Positions 12,401 to 22,300 of a DNA stretch of 64,000 nucleotides are shown piece after piece. The stretch lies in contig NC_135370.1 in the NCBI RefSeq assembly GCF_049243985.1, positions 169,411,824 to 169,475,823 of the forward strand, written 5' to 3'. The translations under genes were made by a program, and so were the position numbers. How positions within the stretch are numbered: position 1 is the stretch's first letter; every line of letters begins with the position of its first letter. The stretch comes from Paroedura picta (lineage: Eukaryota; Chordata; Lepidosauria; Squamata; Gekkonidae). Below the pieces are notes generated by a model. It ran no database searches. It was not told where the DNA came from and was given only the letters and a program-made list of their open reading frames with translations.

Positions 12401-12960
12401 AAAAAAAGATGCGTTAAGCCAAACTTGAATGTTAAAAGATCCCCCTAGATTCCATTCTTAAACACGGTTTTCAGTTCAGCGCCAAATAGCCATAAATCAC
12501 TGATTTTTTTTAAAAGCTCCTTTTTTGGTGTCCAAACGTAGCTCTCTAGATGTCCGTGGACTACAATTCCCATGAGCCCCTTCCCGCATGCTGCTGGAGG
12601 GGCTTATGGGATCTGTCATCCGCGGACATCTGGAGAGCCAGTTTGTCCACCCCTGCACTCAACCAACTGTGCTTTCACCAGCTTGCCACTTTAGCTCTCC
12701 AAGTTCATTTTTATCTAGAAAACAGCACTAGAATATAGAGCAGAGGATGTTTAAAAAATTGCAATTTCTGCTTCTATAAAACAGCAACGTGATTCCATAA
12801 GTGCACAGCACATTTCCATTAAATGACTCCTGTCTTCGTTTCTTGATGGTTTGTTTTTTAAAGACTGTTACAGAACTGTGGTTCATTCTGAAGACGTTAT
12901 CATGTAAAGCTTCTTTGGTGTTTTCAAAGTGTAAAAATAAAATATCAAAACAAACCTGCC
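3408..12960 (+). CDS. KLC1: Kinesin light chain 1, 3' end of gene (partial; last two coding exons plus long 3' UTR)
   Basis: KLC1 is the cargo-binding light chain of kinesin-1 and works in the cytoplasm on microtubules. Only one of its alternative C-terminal tails lies here; the coiled-coil and TPR exons are upstream of the window. Two coding exons are visible. Exon 3408-3474 encodes MKRASSLNVLNTGGRAAEDR and then LQ, and exon 7774-7821 encodes GRNNCLSASQTDLAH and a TGA. Together they match the known mammalian KLC1 tail that runs from MKRASSLNVLNVGG to SASHTDLAH. Splice phases agree: the first exon supplies one base to finish a split codon, and the junction is phase 0. The 3' UTR then runs about 5.1 kb to AATAAA at 12936, followed by a GT-rich stretch. 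The gene converges on XRCC3. The tail lacks about six residues present in mammals. The coding identity is firm; the UTR end is inferred. Confidence 0.9.
3669..3804. mobile_element. Palindromic hAT-like MITE, family 1
   Basis: A near-perfect inverted repeat of two ~65-bp arms starts CAGGGGTAGTCAAACTGCGG and ends with its complement. The loop is GCATTCGC. The flanks CTCCACAC and CTCTACAC form an 8-bp target duplication with one mismatch. Confidence 0.9.
3981..4234 (+). repeat. tRNA-derived squamate SINE
   Basis: It has a degenerate head (GGTAGTGGTGGAGAGTGG), a B box (AGGTTTGATTCCCCAC) and the conserved body and tail, ending AAAAACCAACTCCTCC. Confidence 0.8.
4246..4525 (+). repeat. tRNA-derived squamate SINE, well preserved
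   Basis: The copy runs from GAGAGCCAGTTTGGTGTCGTGG to a TTC-rich tail. It directly follows the previous SINE in the same orientation, giving a pair of head-to-tail copies. Confidence 0.85.
4526..6244. other. KLC1 intron, single-copy-looking
   Basis: No exon, RNA gene or clear repeat was recognised in this intronic stretch apart from short homopolymer runs. Confidence 0.4.
6245..6456. mobile_element. hAT-like non-autonomous element, family 6
   Basis: The element begins CAGGGGTTGCCAGCAAGG and ends AGGTTGGGTACCCCTG. It is flanked by CTCCAGTT and CTCGAATT, 6 of 8 matching. Its interior matches the element at 14502-14868 (TTTGGCTGTG, CTACCACACT and AAAATTCC blocks in the same order). Confidence 0.65.
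6854..7235 (-). mobile_element. Bov-B (RTE clade) LINE 3' end
   Basis: The minus strand encodes a fragment with the Bov-B reverse-transcriptase tail, including SFGHLMRRKDSLEKTLMLG, IEGKRRRGRQRMRWLDG and AWRIIVHGVAMGRTRL. The nucleotide end reads GTGTCCGACCCATCGCGACC on the plus strand, also seen in Bov-B-mobilised SINEs. It is 5' truncated, the usual fate of LINE copies. Confidence 0.9.
7236..7773. other. KLC1 intron, no feature recognised
   Basis: Single-copy-looking sequence leads into the polypyrimidine tract before the last KLC1 exon (7740-7770). Nothing else was recognised. Confidence 0.4.
7774..7821 (+). CDS. KLC1: KLC1 terminal coding exon
   Basis: The exon follows a strong polypyrimidine tract and CAG acceptor (7771-7773). 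It encodes GRNNCLSASQTDLAH and then TGA at 7819-7821. Mammalian tails read ERNNC, then a six-residue stretch missing here, then LSASHTDLAH. Confidence 0.92.
   Translation, partial: GRNNCLSASQTDLAH
10945..11066. mobile_element. Palindromic hAT-like MITE, family 1 (degenerate)
   Basis: The two arms are recognisable through GTCCACGGACTACAATTCCC and GGGAATTGTAGTCC, but the ends have drifted. It lies inside the inferred KLC1 3' UTR. Confidence 0.7.
11749..11884. mobile_element. Palindromic hAT-like MITE, family 1, full length
   Basis: The copy is 136 bp, from CAGGGGTAGTCAAC to GTTGACTACCCCTG, and is palindromic throughout. The perfect 8-bp target duplication CCGTAGGC occurs at 11741-11748 and 11885-11892. 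Confidence 0.93.
12535..12656. mobile_element. Palindromic hAT-like MITE, family 1 (degenerate)
   Basis: The arms GTCCGTGGACTACAATTCCC and its imperfect complement surround a GCATGCTGC loop. The right terminus reads GTCCACCCCTGC. Confidence 0.75.
12936..12941 (+). terminator. KLC1: Candidate KLC1 poly(A) signal
   Basis: AATAAA is followed about 20-30 bases later by a GT-rich element. It lies only about 140 bases before the XRCC3 stop codon on the other strand, so the two 3' ends face each other and XRCC3's 3' UTR probably overlaps this one. Confidence 0.5.
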
Positions 12961-13081
12961 CAGTGTGTAAAGGTGGCTTCTTTCTACATCGCCGGATCAC
13001 AAACCTGTCCATGAGGTGGTCAACCCGTTGATAAATACAAAAGGAGGGACAAGACTTGCCCCTTCCCAGCTTTGCTTCGCA

Positions 13082-13316
13082 TCACGTCGGAGTCTCCGCC
13101 CCCCTTCCTTTCACTCCTTCCGAGTTCACTGTGTAATAGCAGGCAGACTGGGGCAGGTGGGGTGCGAAAATCACCCTCATTGTCCGTAACGTGCTCCCGT
13201 AGGACACTTCTCCAGCAGCTTGCACTTGACGGCCTGTGCGGCTGACCATCAATCTCATCAGCAGTTGGTTGGACCAGGTGATTCCAAGGGCCGGAACAAC
13301 TCTCTTGCCCGTAGAG
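13082..13316 (-). CDS. XRCC3: XRCC3 terminal coding exon
   Basis: After a CGTTTTTTCAG acceptor the exon reads [18 protein letters not shown], then [18 protein letters not shown] and [14 protein letters not shown], and stops at TGA (13084-13082). These blocks match the human RVSPALGITWANQL and YTISAEGVRG regions. Confidence 0.96.
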
Positions 13317-16300
13317 CTGAAAAAACGGTATTCAGGAGATGCAAAGTTATTTAATTTTCATGCCACCCCTTCCTCTAGCGCGTTCAGGGCGGCAGATAGG
13401 ACCCAACACCTCCATTAGTCCCTCTCCACAAACAACCCTGAAAGGTGAGGCCAAGCAAGAATAATTGGCCCAAAGTCACCCAATGGGCTTCATGGCCAAG
13501 CAGGGATTTGAACTCAGATCTCGCTGACCTTTGACACTAACCACTACAAGTGTTTTGGTAGGAGTCTCATTACGACAAAGTTTACGCAGCTAATTAATCT
13601 AAGATTCAGCTGCTTGATCAGGGAAGACCGATCTTGATCTGTTAGTCTTAACTAACTTTTTGGTCAGAAATATTTGTACTACTGAGCTATCAGGAGTCAA
13701 AGAAAAAAAAAACCCAAATATTAAAAACTGCTTCACAGACAAATTACAATTTAAGGCATCCTTTCTCAACCTTTTTACTGTTGAGAAACCCCCGAAACAT
13801 TCTTCAGGCTTTGAGAAACCCCAGAAGTGGCGCGATCATGCAGAATATGGTTGGGAAGCATAGGTTTGTATATGCCCACCTGGGGCCCCTCCCCATCCTG
13901 GCCCATCATTGGCCATTTGGAGGGAGGGTGGGTCAACATGACCATATAAGTTCATATTACCTGATAAATGTTTAACCAATTTAAGAAAATTATTCAAAAT
14001 TAATTTATTCCCACCCATTCAGGAAACCCTTGCAGGGCTGTCAAGAAACCCTGGTTGAAAGCCTGACTCAAGGCAAGACTGCCCAGATCTCCTGAAAGTG
14101 TATAAAAACCAGTTCCATCTCCCTGAATTGGCCCTGATGGCTGCCAGCGTTTGTTTTTGTTGCAACCGCTTTCCAAATCAATGCTGTGTACAGCAAAGCC
14201 AGATTTAACCCCCTGCAAATAGTTAAATGCGCTGTAGCCTCTCATCAGAAAGACATGTCTCTTGTCAGTGGTGACTGTGGCCTCTCCCGTGCAACAAGTG
14301 TCTTTTCTATAGGAGAGGAACAGCTTGAACCTCACATTTCACTTTCAACAGGGCTCGTACCCTGCGCATACCCTCATCTCCGGCTGTACTCACCAAGGAT
14401 TGCTGCAGTCGCCATAGGGGCCCTCGCCCATCATATCCGTTACCTGGGTTTTTAAAAAGACGGAAGGTTTAGAAGGCACGTATTCCGCAGAAGACAGACT
14501 ACAGGGGTCCCCAACCCGGTGCCCACCAAGTGTATTTAGAAAGTAGGCAGGGCCAGATGGGGCTTCTTGTTTGGCTGTGCAGATTTTTTAAATATTGATT
14601 TGGCAGTGGCAGCCGCCACAACACAAGGGTCTATACCAGGGGTGGGCTAACTGTGGCCCTCCGGATGTCCATGGACTACAGGATTTTCTGGCAGGAGCTC
14701 ATGGGAATTGTAGTCTGTGGACATCTGGAGGGCCACAGTTTGCCCACCCCTGATCTATGCTATGGCTGAAGGTTGAGCCATTCAGTTGCTGGTTCCATGT
14801 TGCGCCTCTGCCTACCACACTGTCAAAATTCCGAAGGTGCCTGCAGGCACAAAAGGGTTTGGGATTCGAATATCCGCCTATACTCCTTGGCACAAAAGGT
14901 CACCAGGTTGTACAGAGTTCCCTTCTCCACATGTGACAATGCAAGTCTTTAACAGAGTTAAAACACACTGGAAGGGTGATCTGAGGTAGGGAGAGGCAGA
15001 AACAGGTAGAATAAAATCCGGCAGGCTGCCTGGGTAAGCAATAGATGTTCCCAGAGAAGAAAAAGAAGAGTTGTTTTTTCATGACCCAAAGGAGTTATAA
15101 ACCGTCTGAGAATCACCTTCTTATCTCCACAACAGAAACCCTGGGAGGTGGGTGGGGCTGAGAGGGCTCTGACAGGACTGCTCTGGGAGAACAGCAATAT
15201 CAAGATTTTGACTAGTCCAAGGTCACCCAAATGGCTGCATGTGGAGGAGTGGGGAATCAAAGCCGGCTCTCCAGAATAGAGGTTACCCCTCTTAACCACC
15301 ATACCAAGAGAAGCCCAATCCATCCATCTCTCCCTCCCTTATATTTCTGGAAAATTTGATGTGGACAGGATCTGGGGCAGCGTTGTGGTGGACTGCTGGA
15401 CTCCAAGGCCATGCACAAGTCAGGTTCGGAGGAGAGACGAAGGGTTAGTTTCAATCTCCCCTGCTATCATTCTGCAGAGGTAGGCTTGATGGAACAGTTT
15501 CAAAGAACCCTCTTCCCCGGTCTCAGAGCCACCGTCAAGGTCTGCGTAGTAGACGGCCACTAAAGAAACAGCAAGAGAAAGCCCCTGTGTGGGAATGGCA
15601 CCTGCATTCAGGGAATGGGGTAAACTGAGAGCCAGTTTGGTGCAGTGGTTAGGAGCGCGGACTTCTTATCTGGCATGCTGGGTTCGATTCTGTACTCCCC
15701 CACATGGAGCCAGCCGGGTGGCTTTGGGGATGCCACGGCACTGATAAAACTGTTCTGACCAAGCAGTGATATCAGGGCTCTCTCAGCCTCACCCATCTCA
15801 CAGGGTGTCTGTTGTGGGGAGAGGAAAGGGAAGGTGACTGTAAGCCACTTTGAGCCTCGTTCAGGTAGAGAAAAGTGGTATATAAGAATCTCTTCTTCTT
15901 CTCCATCATCATATCTATGGATGCCTAATGGGAATGGAACCTAACAATTCATAGAGATGCAAACACCCAGGGGGGAAACCCCAGATTTTGTGAACACGAA
16001 CACGGACCAATAGTTTGGCAATTTTGGATTGTTTTTAAGGAAGTGACAGAAACTCCTTTAGGACAGCCATTCTCAGTGGGGGTCCTGGCATATCTGAATG
16101 GGGCCAAAGTCTGAATAATGAAAGAAAAGGATCCCAAATGGCTTGCGGGGGGGGGGGGGGGGAGACTGATAACAACTGATGAAATATCCTTTTTGTCATG
16201 CATCACGTCATTAATTGCTAGGAAGTTCGACCTTGGCCAAGGGATAGAAAAAGAGCTCCTGTAATCTCTTCCTTTGTATTTGAATCCATGCATTAAAGCT

Positions 16301-19300
16301 TCGAGCCTTGTATCTTGCTCTTTTAAAGCAGATGCACGTAACCACCCACCCAGTGCACTGCTTAAAAACCACTGCTTTCGAACATTAAAAAGACTTGTTG
16401 GCTGTTCTTCCCGGCGTTCTTTCAGACCATGGATCAGTTCCGCTGCAACACAGTTTCCACCACTGTTTATTACCCGCAAGCAGGAGAAAGGAGGGCATAC
16501 CAATAGTTTAAATACTTGCTTAACCATGGTAAGTTTGTGAAGCTAGGATATGGTTTGCAGGCAATCATTCAAACCCCGGTTTGTTTTAAGGGATCCTAGT
16601 TTCTTTTTGCCTTTGCTCTGGCCCAGCATCTCTGTAACTGGGCCGCCAACAAAAGCAATGTCAGAATCAAGCCAGAACGTCGGTGGTTGTACATCATTCA
16701 AAGCCCACCATTAAGACTAACCCTGGTTGAAAACCCCAACTTCAAATAATCATTTCAGATGGTGTCTTGATGGTGTAAGTGGCACTGAAACCATAGCAGT
16801 AACCATAACTAGATGAACTAAAACTTGGGTTCTGTCCTACGAATGGAGCCTAAGCCTACAGAGTCATGTGACAGAAATGCTGATTTTATGAACTTAGGCA
16901 GGTGGTGCATGCGTGGGCAGAAAGGGATGTGCCAGGGTTTCTCTCTTGTGGCCCTTCCTTGCACACCCAGGGAATTGCTTATCGCCACTGTGGGATGGTA
17001 GGAGAATTTCCTTCAGGCCAGGCTGGATTCAGAGATGTTTGGTGGGGGGATCACTAGGGCATCAAATTGAGGTCACTGTGGGTGGGCAGGTAGTGCCGAG
17101 TTCTTGCATAGTGCAGGGGGTTGGACTAGATGACTCTGTAGGTCCCTTCCAATTCTATGATTATATCATTCTATACATCACAGCTAACCCCGTGGGCATC
17201 AACAGCGAAGGTCAATGGTGAAGGTCGTCTTACCTGATTAATACACACCACTGGGGTCCGGAACACACTGCTTAATTGGTGAAGTTTTGCTCCGAACGTC
17301 TGCAAGTACTTGGCTTTGAGCACAGAATCCTTAGCAGCAAACTCACATCGGAACAAGGCTGCAATGGAATCGATGACGACCAGGCGCACCATGCCTCGCG
17401 CAAGCAGCGCGCTAATCTTCTTTGCGATGCACTCGTGGAACGTCTCCTGCAAAAACCAAGAAGCTTCAGACAGCAGCCCGAGGCAGGGAATCCAAGAGCT
17501 ATGCAGTTCTAAGAGAATGTTCTGTAGCCTCATTGGAGAGAACTGCAGGAAATAAAGGGTGGGGCCCACATTGCAAGTTGAGAAGGTGGCTTTGGGTACT
17601 CTTCAGAGCCACTGTTCGCCTGCTGATGATGCCTCTGATGCTAGCACAAGGTCAGAGACCGCTGGCCAGCCTAATATTCTGCAAGCAGCAGTTTACAAGC
17701 TCAGCAAGTCACAGGCCTTCTTGGTCTCTCCTGAGGCTGATTTTAAGGCATCTCGGAATCAGGGTTACAAAAGCAGGGACCCATGAAACACACAGAACCA
17801 TCTCATCCTCCTCTTAGTTAATCCACCCATTAGCCGTTGGGATCATATTCCCTACCATCATGATGGTGGCAGCAGCTCCCCACCTATCTCTCATGGCGGA
17901 GCCCAGTGACGCTCTGCCCCATTGCTGTGGCTCCCAACCTTTGTCGTCACTTAATTCTCACCCCCCCCAACATCACAGCGCCTGACCTCCACTGCCAACA
18001 GAGATGTATGCGTGTGGAGTCTACGCTTGTGCTTCTGATTGGGGAGAGAATTAAACCCCATGTATATTTGTTCATAGAAATCTTCCAGAAACTTGGGTCT
18101 TCCTCCCAAGTTTCCCGAACTGTTTTATGTCAGTGCAGCCCTGATCTGCAGGTTTAAATATCCACAGATACAGTCACACTTTGCTATCGGGATATATGAT
18201 CATATGACTTTCAACACGCAAAAGCTTCTTCCAGTGGAGAACGGCTTCCCCTGTTGAAGAAAAGGCAGCTTTACCTGCCCAGTTACTTACCATGAGCTTT
18301 TTTTGGGAGGGGGATACAAATAAAAAATTATTATTAACATTCTTACTCTAGCCTTTGACTAGAGATGCCGGGGTTTGAACCCGGGACCCTTCGCATGCAT
18401 AACAGGTGCTCTACCACTGAGCCCAAGAGGTAATCCCTCGTGCATACAAAGTGCAAGCTTGATAGGTGAGTGTCTGGTTGCCTCCTATAAGCATAAAATC
18501 TAGCCAAGAAAGAAAATTTAGCAGTTCTAATACAGTTGCCTTTATAGGGCCATCTGCATCAAAGCAACATCTGACCATAGGTGGGTTGATTCCCCCACCC
18601 TCTCAAACCTATCTTTTTAATAATTGTAAACTCGTCTTGCAGACAAACAACAGTTACAAAAAAATCAAAACCCCAGTATATTGGGTAGATTTTCTACCAG
18701 AAGTGTAAACAGCAGGGCAAAACTTATGTAATAAACAAAGCAACAGAAAAGGCAAGCACAAAAGCCTCAGCAAGAAGGCGGCGAGGCATTGTTGGAAAAT
18801 CAAATTGATTTCTTTTGTTGTGCTGAGGGGATAACAATACAGAAAATGCCGGAGGGAAAACATGACGGCTTTTGCAAAGCAATTGATTACGCAAGGTCAA
18901 CCTATCTTTCAAAGCAGAACAATTCAATACAAAAGCCATGCTCATCACTGTCGTGGGGGGGGGGGGAGCGGCGTTGTGCGGTTTTGCAGAGTGCAATACT
19001 GGGGGCAGAAACCCAGTTTTCCTGGTGCTGGATTCTGTTCACACGCAGGAAGCTGCCTTACGCTAAATCAAACCCTTTTTTGGTTCATCAGTGTTGTCTA
19101 CTCAGACATGCAGTGGCTCTCCAGGTACCGGACAGAGGTCTTTCACATCACCTACTACTGGATCCTTTCAACTGGAGATGGTGGAAATAGGACCCGGGAC
19201 CTTCTGCATGCCAGGCAGATGGCTCTGCCACTGAGTCACATGACTCCCCGTTTCATAATACGCTCACTTACATTTCTAACCAGGACGATTGAGAAAACCT

Positions 19301-22300
19301 CCTTGGAAGCATTTTGTACAAGGTGCTCAAGTGACAGGCAAGGAGAAGGAGCTACCCAGAGCTCTGGAGATCTTACAGAGTCTGCTCCCTGCCCCAGAAG
19401 GTTTTGCAGCACAGCCCACACATTATCCTGTCATTCCTCAAGAATCTCAGGATACTGTGTATTTTATATTGGTTTTATATGATGTTGGGGGTTTTATATA
19501 GGCTGTAACCCACCTCGAGCCTTTGGGGGGAGACGGGTAAGAAAAATAACAACAACAACAACAACAGATTATCTGCTTCTCTTTCCCCCATGTGAGCTTC
19601 AGAGCAGCTAGACACAAGCTTCGCAGAGGAGTGGGAATTTGAACCCAGGGAACCCAAATTCTAGTCCCAAGTCTGGTCCTCTCCTTTATCATTCTTTAAG
19701 CCATTTAAGGGCTAAGAACAAAAGAACAGTCCCGCTAGATCAGACCAGTGGTCCATTCAGTCCAGCATCCCGTTTCACACAGTGGCCAACCAGTTCCCCA
19801 AAAGCCTAATGGCAGGGCATAAATGTTGCGTCCTGGCTCTGAATATGGAGATTCCCCTCACCATGGCTAGTTTGGAAGTTTAGATTTGAAGGCAGCTGAG
19901 CTCTACACTCAATGGGTTTTCAGGCATTGGTTTATATTTATTTGCATTATATTTATATATGGTCGTTACCCAGAGTGAGTCAATATCATCAAGAGGGTGA
20001 GATGTCCAGTGAACTACACAACACGATGAGAATGGTGCAGCCAACCAGACTGAAGCAGTCTTAATAGAACATATTAAAATAAGCTTTCGAGAGCTACCTT
20101 TCATCAGACAACTCTCAAAAGCGTATACCCTGGAAATCCCATTGTGTACTGGCCTCCAATCTTGCCCCTGCCACCTGTATTTACATCTGTACAAAACCGG
20201 ACGATGGCTTGGATCCACCAAAGCAGTCAGAAGGATTCCCACCCACAGCGCACAATGTTCTCAGCACTCCCCACCTGCAGCAGCCTGAAATCCCAATCGC
20301 CACCACCATTTTTCTGCTCCTCCAGGACTAGCAGGGGGTGGGGGAGATATTTCAGGCGGGAGGGGAGGGAGGTGAGAAAGTCGTCCTCTGTCGGTGGAAA
20401 TCTTCCTAGCCCCTCCCCACTCAAAAAACAACAACAACATTGTGCTGGATTCTACAAAGGACACCTAAGAGCTGGCTGGGGACTTACGATGTCAGCCGCG
20501 TGTTCGACAAAGATGCCATTGCCAAATCTTATCTTCTGCACCACGTCGTGCGGAACGTCGGCCCTCAGCTGGGACTGGCCTTCGATCAGCTGCTGGAGCC
20601 GCTTATGGGGGAAAACATCTTCCGTGCAAACGTAAACAGCACCTGTGACAGAATGGAACTTAGGGGAAGGTTCTCCTCTTGCCGAAGTCACTCTGGAAGG
20701 CGTTGCTCTCGTGTTGGTTCTGTGGCACTGCTGCAGAAAGGGTTCACACCAGCTTCCTCCCACGCCGCCCCCCTCTGTCCTCCCAAAGTCTGCTCTGAGT
20801 GCTTAGGTTGCAGCAGCCAATGCGAGGTGCCCTCAGACCAGAAGGTAGGTTCTGATGGCACAGCCCTGAGAAAAACCATGTGCTGAAATCAATGGGTTTG
20901 AGAGGGTGTAATTCTGCTTTGGCTCATACTGTTAAGCTTGTCTCCCCTTAAATACTGGTAGGGTGCCAAGACCAGGCCTGCATGTCAAAACAGAGGGAAA
21001 GCATTAACTTTGTTTGGTGTAGTGGTTAGGAGTGCGGATTTCTAATCTGGCGAGCCAGTGCTGTGAGACAGGTTAGGCTGAGAGCATGTTGCTGTGCCAA
21101 GATCACCCATGGAGTTTTCACAGCAGTGGGGATTTGAATCTGGGTCCCTCAGCGCATAATCCGATATTTTACGTGCTACGCCACAGAGGCACTTAAGAGG
21201 CCTCAGACCTCAAACCCGGCAAGGACACAGGCAGGTGAAGATTTCTTACCAGATTCTAGTCCACCATGTTCATAGGGATATTGCACAGAAAGGCAGAGCT
21301 GCAAACCGATTTGTGTCTTCCCAGCCGAGCTCTCGCCAGCAATTTCGGTAAGCCCCATCAGAGGAATGCCACCTCTTAGGAAATCATCTAGGACGGGGCA
21401 GCCCAAGCTTAGCTTCCGACGTTGAGAAGCTCTGAGGTTTTCATCTTGGAACAGCTGAAGTGCTACAGGACAGAGAGGGAGAAGGGCAGGGTCAATGCAG
21501 CACTGGTTGTTTGCCCAGGAAAAGGCACCAAACAGAAATGCCGCACCTGCTTGAAGAAAAATTGGAGTCACTGTGGGTAGGCAGGTAGTTGTGAGTTCCT
21601 GCATTGTGCAGAGGCCTGGACCAGATGACCATGGAGGCCCTTTCCAGCTCTATGATTCTATGAGTTTGATTCCAAAAAAGAGACATTTTTATACCCCGCT
21701 TTTCACTGCCCAAAGGACTCTCAAAGAGGTTTACAATCGCCTTCCCTGCCTCTCTCCACAACAGACACCCTTCGTGGTGGGTGGGGTTGAGAGAGCTCTG
21801 ACAGAACAGTTCTGCAAGAAAGGCCCTAAGAGAACTGGGACTGGCCCAAAGTTACCCAGCTGGCTAGCATGAGAGGGAGCGGGAAATCAAACTCAGCTCT
21901 CCAGTTTAGAGGCCCCACTCTTAGCCGCGACCCCAAGCTGGGAGGTGGGGGAAAGCTCTCCAATCTGGAGGGTCCCCTCACCTTGTGCACATCAGATCCA
22001 AATCAAGGACTCTAGGACAAATCTGACCAAGAGCGGGAGGCCCAGGACAGCTGTTAAGAGGGTAGCAATTGCTATTCCCTCCCAGTGTAGGCAGAGTTCA
22101 GGCCAGTTTGCAAACAAAATTCAGGCCCCTCCGTGCAAATAAACAGGCTGGCTGCTCTAGGTAAAGTAGTTCTGCTTTTTTGGTGTGTCAGCAAGATCAG
22201 AACATGAAAACAAGCGATACACGCGCTCTCGGGGGAACTGGCTTGAAAGTGCAATCCTAATTAGAGTTGAAGCCAGTAAACTTAGATGGGTGTAATTCTG

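Larger units (their letters stand above)
7822..12960 (+). other. KLC1: KLC1 3' UTR (inferred)
   Basis: About 5.1 kb follows the KLC1 stop without another recognisable coding exon. Most of it is single-copy-looking, AT-rich sequence. It carries three palindromic hAT-like elements (10945, 11749, 12535). A canonical AATAAA at 12936-12941 with downstream TGTGTAAAGGTGG is the best poly(A) site. Extent is inferred; splicing inside this stretch cannot be excluded. Confidence 0.5.

Noticed and set aside
15949-16527. A 192-codon minus-strand open frame in an XRCC3 intron
   Set aside because: No recognisable motif, no splice logic, and the XRCC3 exons on either side join in phase without it.
18361-18440. 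A possible tRNA-Ala gene on the minus strand
   Set aside because: A- and B-box regions are good, but the acceptor stem does not pair, and a longer SINE with the same head lies nearby.
18862-19482. A 206-codon plus-strand open frame
   Set aside because: It covers a tRNA-headed SINE in antisense and intronic DNA of XRCC3; no domain text was seen.
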